From Galbula dea (lineage: Eukaryota; Chordata; Aves; Piciformes; Galbulidae), in the NCBI GenBank assembly GCA_013399015.1, contig VWZX01001155.1, positions 736,567 to 800,566 of the forward strand: a DNA stretch of 64,000 nt. The letters are read 5' to 3'. Below are positions 23,401 to 34,999 of the stretch, one piece after another (within the stretch, counting starts at the first letter, position 1; every line of letters starts with the position of its first letter). A program made the translations under genes and the position numbers. The notes beneath the pieces are model-generated. The model made no database searches, was not told the origin of the DNA, and saw only the letters and a program-made list of their open reading frames with translations.

Positions 23401-26400
23401 GAAATGCTCTCCTGCAGGTGGGGGAGGTGCAGGAGTCCCAGGAGAGAAGCATGAGAGTGAGTCAGAATTCTTCTTAGTGCTGCAGAGGCATCTTGCCCTG
23501 GGTGTGGCACCAACATCTGGCTTCAGCTACCATCAGCAGCTCTTCCCTTGGCACACTCTCTGCCAGCCAGAGAGCCAGGCCCAGCTTTTTATGAGTGATG
23601 CTGATTAGCATCATGATGCTGGTTAGCATCATTAATCATGCCCTCACACTTCATACCCAGGAATTAGAAGAGCAGAAGCTGGTCAGTCTGCTTTCATTAG
23701 CCAAGCTGCATGAAATAAAAAGAGTAAATGCCATCTGCATGTGAGGGAAAGGAAATCAGACTTCCACAGTGCTCCCAGTTGCAGTTTTTCACCCAGAAGC
23801 ATATTTTAAGCTCTCCTCCCTCACTTCTCCACAGAGACACATCTAGTCTTTGTGCTGACAGGACCCATTTAAAGAATTAGAGCTGACTCTTGGTAATTCT
23901 CCTTGTGTTAATCCCCCAACCTGTGAAGTCTCCCTGTGAATGATAGTCTGTTCCCAGCTGTCAGCAAGGGATTAATAACACTCTGCTGTACTTTGCTGGG
24001 ATGGGACTTAAGGTTTGGTTTCACAACTGCTTTAAGCTGCTGTAAGCCTGTGCTGCCCTTTCCCCTGGCCTCCTATTCTTGCCCTAGTTCTTCTTGTGTC
24101 CCCAGAACTTGGGCATACAGGATCTAACATGGAGAGAACAAAAGTCAGGCACCAGCTGACCAAGCAACTGTATGGTCACTGCTGCTGTGAGCTGGGGAAG
24201 GCAGGGGAGCATGTAGCCAAGGCCAGAAAGCAGGGGGGGTTGCTCCTCTTGCCAACAGCACACACTTACCTTTGTTTAAAACCTTGGTGAAAAGAGAAGT
24301 CTAGAGGTCATCACACTGGAGGAATGGCCACAGGCATCCTACTGAAAACACTGGCAACATCAGGAGAGGTTAAGTCCAGCTTGCTAGGCTGTGGCATAAC
24401 AGCCTAGCTTCCCTTCTGGACGAAATGCAGGTTGACTCAGTGTGCTCCATGAGATGCTTTACAACCAAGAGATGTTTACCCTACCTTACCAGCCCAGCTC
24501 TTCAGTCTGCAGAGGAGACACCCAGGCAGGGAGTGCTGGAGAGTAGCAAAGTCCTCAGTGGGACACAGAATGTGAATACTTAATAACTGTCTCTTCCACT
24601 GCAAAACTGAGAGGCAGGAAAGGAAAGCAGCAGATGTCAATGGCAGAGCAGACAGGATGGTATTTTGTTCCCTCACTGAATAGCTGAGTTGTGGAACTCA
24701 TTGCCACAGGATGCTGGAGATGCCAAAAGTTTGCATGGACTCAGGAAGCAAGAGAGCTAATTAATGTGAGAACATTTCATGGAGGGCTTGTCAGATGTAG
24801 CAACAGCAGCCAGGCTCAGGACATCCTCCTGCCTCTTGGGAGGCTAGAGAGAGACATTGCTAGAGGCTGCTTCTTGGATCTCCTTTAAGTATCTGCTCTT
24901 GGTTGCTGTGAGAGTGGCTAGTGCAACAGTTTAAAAGCCCAGCTGGAGGCAGGACTTGGGCAGCTCTGCTGCTAGGACTGTAGCTGTAGGCTTTCCAAGT
25001 AGTGCAGTATCATTCCTAGTTTATTTGCTGAGCTGCACTGAGGTTGCTCTGTGCTAGTGCAAGATGCTTGACAGAGAGATCAACACTGCCCAAGTTCAGT
25101 CCCCAAAGTGCTGAACAGATGTGAGCTCTGCAGGGCTGCATGGATGGAAGAGTTTCTAGCCAGCTGCTGTCACCTCCACCCAGGCACAGCTGTGCTCTCA
25201 TCTGCCAGTGGTGCTGCTTCATGAGTCCTCTCCACACTGCTGGAAGCCCAAATGATGTGGCCCATTCTGGGGTATGGCTGGCTGGAGGAATCCCAGAAGC
25301 TTCCCCACTGCCAGTGCTGCAGGGCTGCTGGCTCCCAGCAGGCAGGGATGCTAACCTGAGCCAGAACCCTCCCCCAAGGAGGAGAACCCAGGAGACTCTG
25401 TTAGAGAGTGGCTATCCCATCATAGAGTGAAACTGGCTGCATCTGCACTGGGGCTTTGAAGGGCAGTGCCATGGCAGGAGCTTCCCCAGTGCTGATCCAG
25501 AGCACACAGAGCTTCTCAGGCAGGGGAAGTCCTGAGTGCCACCAGCATTTTGCTCCAGAAGCTGCTGTGTTACCAGGGCAGCTGCTTTCACAGGGCTGCC
25601 AGAAGTGAAATAACCACTTGCCATGGTTGTGCCATTCCACTGGTGTCTCCCTGTCCACATGGAAGCACTTGGCTGCCATGAATACCAATGAATGATCCCA
25701 CACAGCCAGCAGGGCTTGCAAAGACTTTCTGGGGGGCAGATAGTGATTGACTATGGAATTCATGGATCTCCTCAAAGCTGGAGACATCACTTTATGACCT
25801 GTAGGTGGGGTTTTTTTCTCCATCAGGCTCTGATTTTGAGGACACTTTAGTGACAAGCACTTGAGGGTATGCAGGACCTCACTGAGGTGAAGCCAGGGCA
25901 GGGTGCTTTCTGAGATCACATCAAGAGGTCCAAGCAGGTGATGGCACTAAAGGGATGATGGATTTGCTAACAGCAGGCTGAGGATGCAGGTTGATTCTAA
26001 GGGCTCTGCTCCATCATCTGAAGTGAAAACAATTAAACTACTGAAATACTGAAAACAGGAGGGAGTTGAGGGGCTTTCAAAGGTGCTCCAAACCATCCTG
26101 TTGCTACTCCTGTGGAGTAGCAGGCCTGGACAGAGAGAGTCTTTGTGAGTGACTCTGTTCTTCTAGAGGAGGGAACTTTGCATCTCCCTGTAACCCCAGA
26201 ATGAAATCCCTGCCTTGATCCCTGGGTGTCCCTGAGATGTCAGCTTTGTGGAGAGGACATGAAGGAGAATGGATGGGAGCAAAACACCTCCTTTAGGTCA
26301 AAGCCCCTAGGAGGCTTGCTGGGCATCAAGAAGCACTCTGGCTGCTCCCCTCCATCAGGCTCAACTCAGAAGTCCATGTGAACAGCAGGGAGCCAGGCAC

Positions 26401-29400
26401 AGGGTGCTGCAGTGTTCCATGGGAGGACCCTGGCTCTGGGCAGCTCCCCAGCTATCTCAGCAGCAGCTTTGCACCCTCTTTGCTTTCTCAGAGTAGCGTA
26501 AGTGGACAGAGTTTCAGCACCCCCCTCGACCTGGGGCTCTCTGTCAGTGTAAAATGTCCTCTCTTTCCTTTCTCCCTGCACCTCCTTTAGCATCTGCAAA
26601 TCCTGCTTCTGAAAGCCCACACTTCATTAAGTCTGTGACTGCATGAAAGGGCCTGAGATCAGTGCAGCTTGAATCCTGGCAGAGGAGAAATGCCCAGAGC
26701 TGTTGAGACCCCTCCTCCTCCTCTTCTCTGCCTTTCCCCTCTCCTGTCTCTCTGTGCACACACACACTGGCACCAGCTGCAGAGCCAGGGGGATGCTTTG
26801 CATTCCTGGCAGAGAAAAACTGCAGCAGCAGGTGAAAGGAAGCAAATACTGGCACTGACCCTTGCCAAGCTGCTCTGTAAGAGCTCCTGTAAAAACAGAC
26901 CTGCCTGTCTGATTTCTGAACCACTGCAAGCAGCTATTTTCAGCTTATCAGCTGAGAATTAAGCCATGTCTGAGGAGGGGAATGATTTCAGTTTGAAGGG
27001 GACAGGCTGGGGGTGGGGAGGGCAAACAGCATCAGGCAGAATCAAGCCTGGGCTGTGTGTTTTATCTGGTCCTCACCCATTTACCCAAGCACAGATACAG
27101 CCCAGCCCATAGGCAGCCCTAACATGCATGTGTGGGTTCTCCTGGCATGATGAAGTCTCTGAGCATTCCTCCTCTGTGCTGCCAGAGTCTCAAATCCACG
27201 CTGTGACATTGGTGCTTTCTTTTGGACCTTTGCAGGTCGCCCCTGTGTCGACTGCCATGCGTTTGAGTTCATGCAGAGGGCGTTGCAGGATCTGAAGAAG
27301 ACAGCCTATAACCTAGACACCCGGGTACGTGCTCCTGCAGGAATGCTCCTCCTTAGCTTTGATCTGAAGTGTCTACAGCAGCCAGGACATCTCTGCTGAC
27401 TCACTCCCACTTCAGCAAATAGGCTTGTGCCAAGGACAGATTATTTTTCCCAGGCTGGAGAGGCTCATTAAAGATAATCTGCTCTGACTCCTTGCATAAC
27501 AGGCTAAAAGACTTACCTCAGACAGTCCCTGGATCAAACAGAGAGGGAAAGAAGAGGTGGGAAGGGAGAGAAGAAGGAGAAAGATGATTTACTCTTCATC
27601 TCCCAACACTGCTTCTCAGCTGTGGGCTGACTGCTGAGGGGGCAGGGGCAGGGGGTGAACTGGAGGGTGAGAAGGTGGCAGGAGGGGCTGGCAGAGAGGA
27701 AAGGGAAGCACATCTGTTCCTTGCTCATGGATCCCAGCTCCATGGGAAAGGGGAAGCACATTTTCTCAGGTAGTTGTTGCAGCACACAAGGCATTTTTGC
27801 AACTTCACATTCTAGTCTTGTGCTACAGAGGTCCCAATGAAAAAAAAAACCTGAGGAAGGACTAAATGCCCTGATTTTAGCATTACATACTTCTGTGGGC
27901 TCCTAACTGCACACCAACACTGGCTGGGCCAGGACTTACCACAGGGGTTCCCACACTGTCTGAAGCTTGCAAGAGGCAGCAGGTCTTTCACCTCTCATAA
28001 AGCCCTCTTCAGCTGTGTCTTAACTTACCTCTCCTTCCCCACCTGCTCCAGCAACCCTGACAACATGCCAGTAAAGCAACTGATGGGGAGTGCAACCAGT
28101 TCACAGACACCTCACCCAGTTCCCTGAGGTGCCTGCTCTGCTGGAAGGTGGGAAGGGCTCCTTGTTCCTCTCAAGTCCCACTCTGCTCCAGTTGTCACTC
28201 ACAGCAGAGTCAACCAAAGAGATGTGAATCAATGATGTGTCTCAAACTCTATAACACCAAAGGGCAATTATGTTGCTTCTCCTTTGGTTTCTTGTGACCT
28301 TGGCAATCATGTAGGGCCCCACACAGGTTGGAGTGACAATAGAGGCAGCACAATTCCTCAATCCTCCTTACAGAGATACCCAGGAATGTCCATGTTGGCT
28401 ATTCTGTCTGGAGAGTGCTGTGAGAACACAGCCCACCAGAGAGCAATGCTGCTTTGCTAAAGGTGAGACACAACAGAAAGGGAGAAGCTGGTCCCAGAGC
28501 ACCAGAGGAGAAGCTGGTGTTTCTGCAAGGACTGGGGCAGGCCTGAGATGCCAAAGCACTCATTCAGACAGCTCTCAGTGTCACAGAACAAAGGGCAAAG
28601 GAGCAGTGCATCACTAAACCAAATGGAAGCTGGTAGCTGGAGGATCTCCCACACTTTGACAGCTGGCAGAGGTTAATACTGCTAGTAGAGAAAAGGTCTA
28701 TTACTCTGCATTTTCCCAGCCTTGGGACTGAGACTCCAAAGGCCTTTCTGGAAGAGATACTTTAGTTAAATAGGGATTATTGAGTGATGCAGAGATACTA
28801 AGGTGGAATGCAGTGATCAGAGCCTTGCCCTACAAATGGCACACTGGGGCCTTCTAGTCTCTGAAAGGTACAGTCTCTATGTCCTTACCCAGCTGCTAGT
28901 GCTTGGCTCATGCTGACCAACTCTAATTTCCCCAGTTTTAGACACAGAATCACAGAATCATGAAGGTTGGAAGAGACCTCAAAGATCATCAAGCCCAACC
29001 ATCAACCTCTCACCCCCATGCCACTAAACCACATTCCTAAGCACCACACCTAGGCATTTTTGTAGAACCCTTCCAGGGATGGTGACTCCACCACTGCCCT
29101 GGGCAGCCTGGGCCAATGCCTAACCACTCTTGCAGGGAAGAAATTCTTCCTAATATCCAATCTAGACACAAATAACTTCATTCAACAACTCCTGAGTCTT
29201 GAAAGCTGTTCTTACAAGGGTAAGCCCCATGTAGGACAGTTCCTACCAGGGATTTCCTAAGCCAATGCCAACATGGCCACAGTTAATTGTTCTAATTGCT
29301 ACTTCTCTTTCCTAGTCTTCCAGTTTCCAACTGAGAGCTCCCAGAGCTGCTCTTCCTGCCTGGAAATAGTCAGGAGTGATGCCTAGGCAGGGCTTGTGGG

Positions 29401-31139
29401 TAACAGTGACAGCTTGTTGGCATTATGATGAAATCCAATAAGCCTCTTTGATGTTAAGCCCATTCCATGACTTCTCCTGGGCTCCCCACAATGGGAATAT
29501 TCACTCATTCAAGATTTCATTGTCCAAGCAAGAAGCAATGTTTACCAGTGCCTGCCACTGCACTAAGCTGACAGGGAAAGGGACCAAGTCCTCTTTCATG
29601 CAAAGGTGGATGTTGAAAAGGGTAGAGGGCTGTGAAGGGGAGGGAAACACAGCTGTGAAACAGCCTCTCCCTTGCAGGCTGAGAACAAGAAATGAGTAGC
29701 AGAAAGTGGGAACTGCTGAGGGTCAGAAGTAATGCTGGCTAAGCAAGGTAGAGCTTGCCGGAGCAGGTCCCCAGGTACTCCTTTGGAATTTGTGTGTCTT
29801 CATTAGTCAGCCCTTTGCTGTTTCATTTGCCAGGAGGTATCATGTCAGAGAAACCCCAGCAGGCTGAAGACCTGCTTGTTTCACCAAGCTTTGAGATCAT
29901 TTGTTAACAAGTGCTTTTCAAACTTGAATGTTTTGTTGTGGGTTTTTTTTTTTTCCTGTGCAGATAGGAAACCTATTAATGGTGAATTTAAGGCTGGTAA
30001 GATTTTTTCCCCTTCAAAAACCTCTTCAAAGACAGTCTACAAACTGCTTAAGGGACCACAGACCACAGGGTGAAAACCACAAGTTATGCTCAGGAAGAAG
30101 TTTCTCCTCAGCCACTCTTGGGAGTTGCTTGCACCAACAGTTTTGAGTCTGTCAAGAGACTTTGCTTCTGAAATGATGGTGCCATTGGAGCAATTCAGCC
30201 TTTGTTTCCCAAAAAGTGGGACCAGGGCCCACAGCATATTTGATTACAATGAAATAAATGTTACTTCAATATCCTTGAGGATCTGAGGTTCATTTTCTTT
30301 GTCCTGGATACAGAGGAAAATCAGCTTGGGAATGCTTTTCCACTGAGGTGCTCCAAAAGCAAGAGCAAGTCATTTCATGATGTAGATAGAGAATGGATTT
30401 TAAGCTTTTGATGGAGTTCTGGGGGCATGGCTCCAAATAGAGCTGGTAATCAAAGAAGCCTCAGTAAATTAACTCAGGTTAAAAGAGGAGCCACACACTT
30501 AAGTCTAGAACTGCCCTAAAAGATGATGAGTTTCAGACAAGGTTAGACTGGCAGCTGGATTGAACTCAGTTATCCTGACAGCTGGATTGAACTCAGAGTT
30601 ATCCTAGAGAAACTGCAGTGTAACTGAAAGCACAACTGGCTCCTCAGCACCTGCTAGCTGGGGCAACTAAATTCTAGAGGAGTGAAGACACCATCAACAG
30701 GAAGCCATCAATCCCTGGGAAGGAATTAAGAGCAGTGCAGTTGAAAGTGGAATTCTTCTCAGCATTTAGAAAGGACACTTGGATCATTTTGACAGCTTCC
30801 CCCTCTAGAAGGTAACAGTGCAAGTGGAAGCATTGAAGCTGTACAAATAGCCTCCATCCACCTCAGTTCTGAAGGTACTGATTTCATCACTTTCTCTGGA
30901 GGAAAACCAGCACTAACATCTCTGGTTTCTCACTCAGCAAAGCACCTTGGCTGCAGCTGTGCAGGGGATTAGGGCTAAGCAGCTATACATTCTGTTAAAG
31001 TGATATATTTATTTCTTTGATTTCATGTGTGGTTTTCTTTAGTGTTTGTTTGTTTGTTTGTTTGTTTTTCCAGACAGAAACCCTCCTCCTGAGAGCAGAA
31101 AAGAGAGGCCTGTGTGATTGCTTTCATGCCATACACTGA
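20334..31139 (+). CDS. NICOL1: NICOL1 (C4orf48) neuropeptide-like protein, copy B (three coding exons)
   Basis: This gene encodes a 92-residue precursor joined from 20334-20457, 27236-27324 and 31074-31139. A signal peptide spans about 1-30, with hydrophobic core [14 protein letters not shown] and a plausible cut after GEA. Residues 38-77 equal those of copy A; cysteines 45, 48, 85 and 87 and dibasic sites 62-63 and 81-82 are kept. The tail is FHAIH. From memory of the family, the end pattern (AE-R-LC-C then a few residues and a final His) is closer to mammalian C4orf48 than copy A is, so I call this the likelier NICOL1 orthologue. The start has a strong context, GCC ATG G. Family role: secreted partner of NELL2 for the ROS1 receptor. 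The middle exon keeps its protein sequence despite many silent changes, so the gene looks functional. Confidence 0.92.
20761..21055 (-). mobile_element. CR1 LINE fragment
   Basis: This antisense CR1 end runs from AGATTCATAGGCTGGGTTGG through CCCCCCTGCCATGGGCAGGG to CATTCCCCTTGTCCTGTTGC. It lies just inside the long intron of copy B. Confidence 0.88.
22500..22600 (+). mobile_element. Old CR1-like fragment, weak
   Basis: GGATGCTCCAAGTTTGCATGG and the following AAATTCAAGGACAAG resemble an older CR1 segment that is also seen at 24705-24790. Confidence 0.3.
23598..23640. repeat. Tandem imperfect palindromes in the copy B intron
   Basis: GATGCTGATTAGCATC and then GATGCTGGTTAGCATC lie two bases apart. 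Each is almost self-complementary. They contain ATTA/TAAT homeodomain-type cores and are followed by ATTAATCATG. Confidence 0.7.
24685..24890 (+). mobile_element. Old CR1-like fragment
   Basis: GAACTCATTGCCACAGGATG, then gccaaaagtttgcatgg, then TTCATGGAGG follow the older CR1 3' region in sense, with heavy divergence. Confidence 0.5.
27236..27324 (+). CDS. NICOL1: Copy B coding exon 2 (conserved core)
   Basis: This 89-nt exon lies between TTTGCAG| and CGG|GTACGT. It encodes the same 29 residues as the copy A exon, completing the split Ser codon first. All 14 nucleotide differences from copy A are synonymous by my count. Confidence 0.95.
28944..29166 (-). mobile_element. CR1 LINE fragment
   Basis: CACAGAATCACAGAATCATG then AAGGTTGGAAGAGACCTC begins an antisense CR1 end with the ctgccctgggcagcctgggc segment. 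It lies inside the last intron of copy B. Confidence 0.88.
30551..30606. repeat. Short tandem duplication (about 27-30 bp unit)
   Basis: CAGCTGGATTGAACTCAG followed by TTATCCT occurs twice in a row. The second copy has two extra bases (AG). Confidence 0.8.
31044..31069. repeat. GTTT microsatellite forming the exon 3 polypyrimidine region
   Basis: Six GTTT units run into TTTTCCAG, so a microsatellite supplies most of the T-rich tract at the last acceptor of copy B. Its length may affect splicing. Confidence 0.85.
31074..31139 (+). CDS. NICOL1: Copy B coding exon 3 (C-terminus)
   Basis: The exon encodes [16 protein letters not shown] and then FHAIH, with TGA at 31137-31139. It shares TETLLL, EKR and LCDC with copy A. 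Confidence 0.93.
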   Translation, partial: TETLLLRAEKRGLCDCFHAIH

Positions 31140-31194
31140 AAGGAGCACTGGAGTTTGGCCAAAGGACATTTCTTCCTTTTAGAAACTGCTGTTC

Positions 31195-31200
31195 AATAAA
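31195..31200 (+). terminator. NICOL1: Polyadenylation signal AATAAA of copy B
   Basis: AATAAA lies 55 bases after the stop codon, nearly the same spacing as in copy A. Confidence 0.7.
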
Positions 31201-32298
31201 TTACAGGGAGATCCAGAGTGCAAATTGTGCTACAATTTTTACCCAAGCAAGTACAACTCAGATCTTTTTGGCTTTGATGTGTTGTATGATGACTGTATGT
31301 GATATTGCAGCTGCTGAAATGTCAACAGAAGAAAGGGTGCCAAAGTCCCACTCCAAGGTTTTATGCAAGGATAATTCTTGATTTTTCTGGTATTTCAAGC
31401 CAAAAATTGTCTTTGGACTCTCAGGATGTGCATTGTCAGAGATCTCTGGAAGTCAGTGGAGCTGAATTCTTTCATGTTCTTTGTGGTAGAAAGTATCCCT
31501 GCTATGAAAAGGGAGCTGCTTTGCAATGGTGCAGAGTTAAACATTTGCCAACAAGCAGTCCTGGCTTTATAGAGCAATGAATAGTTGTCACTGGCAGTCC
31601 AAGGAAGGTGTTTGTTCCCAGTGGTGCCAATAGTCCAGAGCACAGCAAACCCAGGCATCTGAATCCCACTGTTGATTTCTTCAGAGCCACACAGTAGCTA
31701 GGATCTTTTTGGAGAGATTTATGAAGTATCTAATGTGCTCAGTAACATTTGTAATCACATGAACACTGCCTGGCAATCCAACTGATTGCATCTGCCAAAT
31801 CTGCTGGAGAAGTGTCTTTCATTAAGCAAATCCCAGCCTGGATTGAGCTCCTCAAACTGGCCTCTACAGACAGGTTTGGCAGAGAGCCTACAGAGTGCCT
31901 GTGTGCCCAGGAGTCTCCTGCAAACTCTCTGTTGAGAGATACTTGAGTCCTTCCCAAATGGACCATAGCTCTTGACTGGATTTTACCCTCCAGAGCAGTG
32001 GGTCACACTGCTATTCATGTTCTTGCTGCAGCCAGTGTGAGATGAGACACAGCAAAAGAATCTAGGCAGAGGACTAGTAGTAGTAGTAGTAGTAGTGGTA
32101 CAGACTGTGCCTTGTTACTCTTTGAAGAAGAATCCTTTCCCACTGCTCTCCTTTTCCCCTTTGTTTTGGGGAGGAGAGCAGATCATGGCCCCAGTGGGAA
32201 GTTCTGGTAGGTAGTGCTGGTAGGTTTTCCCTAGGGCTTCAGATATCCTCCCCAAAAGATAATCAATAGAGGTTTCTATATCAGCTAGGACATCTAGA
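31201..32298. other. Sequence downstream of copy B, no gene seen
   Basis: This may include a longer 3' untranslated region if the first AATAAA is skipped. It contains a TAG trinucleotide repeat at 32075-32096. Confidence 0.5.
32075..32096. repeat. TAG trinucleotide microsatellite
   Basis: Seven TAG units occur in a row. Confidence 0.9.
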
Positions 32299-32505
32299 CA
32301 ATCACAGAATCACTTGAGGTGGAAAAGACCTCCAGGATCATCAAGTCCAACCAGCAACCCAACACCCCTCTGCCACTAAGCTGTGTCACCAAGTGCCATC
32401 TCTCATGGCTTTTGAAGCCCTCCAGGGATGGTGACTCCACCACTGCCCTGGGCAGCCTGGACCAATGCCTAACCACTCTTGCAGGGAAGAGATTTTCCCT
32501 CCCTA
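32299..32505 (-). mobile_element. CR1 LINE fragment
   Basis: AATCACAGAATCACTTGAGG then the antisense CR1 body (gatggtgactccaccactgc) up to the break at AGATTTTCCCTCCC. Confidence 0.87.
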
Positions 32506-32509
32506 AAGA

Positions 32510-34500
32510 CTAGAAACTTTTACTGAAAGAGGAGTATGGGAGCACTACCAACAGCAGTGCTTTCCAAAGTCATTCTACAAACTCTTATTAATATGTCTGC
32601 CTTGCCACGAGTGGCTGCTACCTGGCTCTCAGGCTGCTCAGGAAGTTAGAATGGTGACTATCTGTATGTCTCCTAACTGCTTCTCTCTCCTTTTATCTCC
32701 CACATGAGGCACAGGGAAATAGAGAACTGTCACCCACTGCCAACTCCTTGTTTTGTGTGCAGCCATGCTCACTAACACCAAGGACTGTAGCACTGTGGAT
32801 TCTGCCAAAGCTGCTGGAAAGGCATGTGGTTCTCAGCCAGGAAAGCTCCCTTACACCTGCATGTCCAGAAGGAAATGTGCTTTATCCTCTGGAATACTCT
32901 AGAAAAACCCTTTAGAGGTCATCAAGGCCTGCTCTGTGTAAAAAAGAAGCAGCATGACACAGCAACACATTGCTCCTAGTAGCATTACACTGCACTGTAG
33001 CACTGCTAGCTTCCTGGTGGGAAGCAGCACAGGTTCTTCTAATAGACCAGAGTTTATGTTACAGAGAAAACAAGATATTTAACCCAACTCCTCTGCAAAA
33101 TACCAACTTTAGGTTACTTTCCTCCTGCTTCCATGTGACCCAAAGTAATGCACAGATCTTTGAGTTGGCTTTTTGCAGGAGATGGAGTTCCAGCACCAAC
33201 CCTGAGCATTTTCCAGCACAGTTTCTCTCTTGGAGGTGGGGGGCAGCATGTCCATGGGTTTGTATTGCTGTTGTGCATGCTTCTTCTGCTGGTACCTAAA
33301 GAGCCTTGCAAAGTCCTGTTAGCAAGCACTGCTTTTTGGCTGTGGTTTTCTCTAGAATAATGGTTGCTCACAGCTCAGTTTTGCTCTGTGCACTTTGCTC
33401 TCCTAGAAGGGTGGAATGAATGACAAATGGATGTTCTCTGGCTCCCCAAGGGATCAGAGTGACACTGCAGCTTTATGGTTGTGATGGCAATGATTATTCT
33501 GTATGTACTCCTCTTTGTCTGTGACAGTACAATAAAAGGGCAAGATGCAGCATAGTCTTGGGTGTGCTTTGTTCCTGCTTTGAAAAGTGCTACTGCTTAT
33601 GCAGTAATAAATATCTGCTTTTTAATTAGGTGGAAAATACACAGAGGGGAAAAAAAAGTGCTGTTTTGAATAGGAAAATAAAGAAATCTTGTATTGAGGC
33701 TATATTTATGAATATATTCTTATTTGCTGAAGCATCAAATTGAACTCACTCTTATTTGAAATGAAAAGTACTGCAATGATGTTGGTGAGCTTTCTGGAGG
33801 ACCTTCTGCTCTGTGCTTGGGGGCTGTGACAGAGCTCCTTGTAACTGTTGGGTGGCATGAAGAAGGGGGGAAAAAAAGAGCCAGGTAGTTTTAATATATT
33901 ATTCCTACTAAAGGGATTTTAAACTCAGCTCTCTCTCGAGTCTCCACTTGCTAGAAGGAACTGAATGCTTTACAAAAGGATTTCATTGCAGGAGGCCTTA
34001 AAGCAGGACATTTGTTTCCCCATGCAGCCCTTCCAGCACTGTTTTGCTGTGGAGCCAAGGCAGTTCTTGTGACCTTTTGAAACCAAGCTGTCTGTTCTTT
34101 TGGTGCAGTGCTGCTGCAACGAGCCCTGAGCACATGGGGGTTGGACACAAGGTGGAGTGCAAGTGGTAGGCTATAAAGATGCACAGCCAGGTCCTCCCTA
34201 GAAGGGCGATATATTAGTGTGCTGCTGTCTCTGGGTAGGCAAGGTGATGGCTAAATCCTGGTGATGGTCTCCATATCCCCAGACCTTCTCCTACTCATCC
34301 AGATTTGGGTTAGAACAGAACTAATTCTGTTCAGTAATTTTACCTTTTAGCTAAAGCTCCTCTAGGTAACTGCCCTTTCTGAAAGTAACCACATGTTTCT
34401 GCAGGCACTGCCTGCTTCTAGCAGTGACCAGACCTCATCTTTAGATTTATGCAAACCAAAGTCACTGCTGAATCTTGTGTCTCAAGAGTAAAAGCTGCAC
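32510..34500. other. Gene-free stretch
   Basis: I see no coding exon. A possible polyadenylation signal lies at 33531. Open frames are short. Confidence 0.5.
33531..33536 (+). terminator. Possible distal polyadenylation signal
   Basis: AATAAA is followed, after a CA, by a GT-rich stretch (GTCTTGGGTGTGCTTTG). It lies 2.4 kb after the copy B stop codon and could end a long 3' untranslated region or an unrelated transcript. Confidence 0.3.
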
Positions 34501-34504
34501 CTTC

Positions 34505-34990
34505 AGAGAGGAGTGGACAGGACAGGTGACTCCAAACTGACCAGCTGAGGATTCCATCCCATATATGTCATATTGGACATAAAACTGAAGGTCACTTCCT
34601 TCTTCTCCCCTATTCTTCTCCTGCACTTCAATGGCCAGCATCTGTCTGTTCTGACAGGAGAACTCTGTCTGTTCTGCTCTCAATGCTGATGCCTAAGTTC
34701 CTGCCTCCAGTAGCAGGATCCAGCCCCTGTGCCTGGCTCCTGCCTGCTGCTGAGGCCTCTGCTGCAGTATCAGCAGTGACATAGTTCCCATCAAGGGGGG
34801 TTTGGGGTTGGTGTTGGGTTCTGTACATATTTGTATATATTTCATTTATCATTATTATTGTCATTAAAGTAGTTTTAGTTTTCTTTTCCAACCCACAAGT
34901 GTCTCTCTTTTATCCCCTTTCCCTTCCCTTGGCAGGGGGAAGGAAGGGAGTGTCTGTCACTGGGTTGGTGCTTGGCTCAGCCCCGACCCT
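34505..34990 (+). mobile_element. Truncated solo LTR, avian ERVL type
   Basis: The segment follows the 3' two-thirds of a common avian ERVL LTR: ctccaaactgacc, then a CCATATATGTCATA and CATAAAACTG TATA-like area, then ATTAAA (34863-34868), 'tccaacccacaagtgtctc', and the TTGGTGCTTGGCTCAGCCCC end. The expected 5' start and any internal retroviral sequence are missing, so it looks like an old, truncated solo LTR. Family assignment is from memory of the pattern. Confidence 0.6.
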
Positions 34991-34999
34991 GGGCACTGA

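Larger units (their letters stand above)
20458..27235 (+). other. NICOL1: Copy B intron between coding exons 1 and 2
   Basis: This phase 1 intron of 6778 bases ends with the acceptor TTTGCAG at 27229-27235. It holds CR1 fragments (about 20761-21055, 22500-22600, 24685-24890) and a small inverted repeat (23598-23640). I find no nested gene; the 172-codon minus-strand frame at 25401-25919 resembles nothing known. Confidence 0.8.
27325..31073 (+). other. NICOL1: Copy B intron between coding exons 2 and 3
   Basis: This phase 0 intron of 3749 bases ends with a GTTT microsatellite and the acceptor TTTTTCCAG at 31073. It contains one CR1 fragment (about 28944-29166) and a short tandem duplication (30551-30606). 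I see no gene in it. Confidence 0.8.

Noticed and set aside
25401..25919. 172-codon minus-strand frame in the copy B intron
   Set aside because: No domain, no signal, low-information composition; likely chance in GC-moderate sequence.
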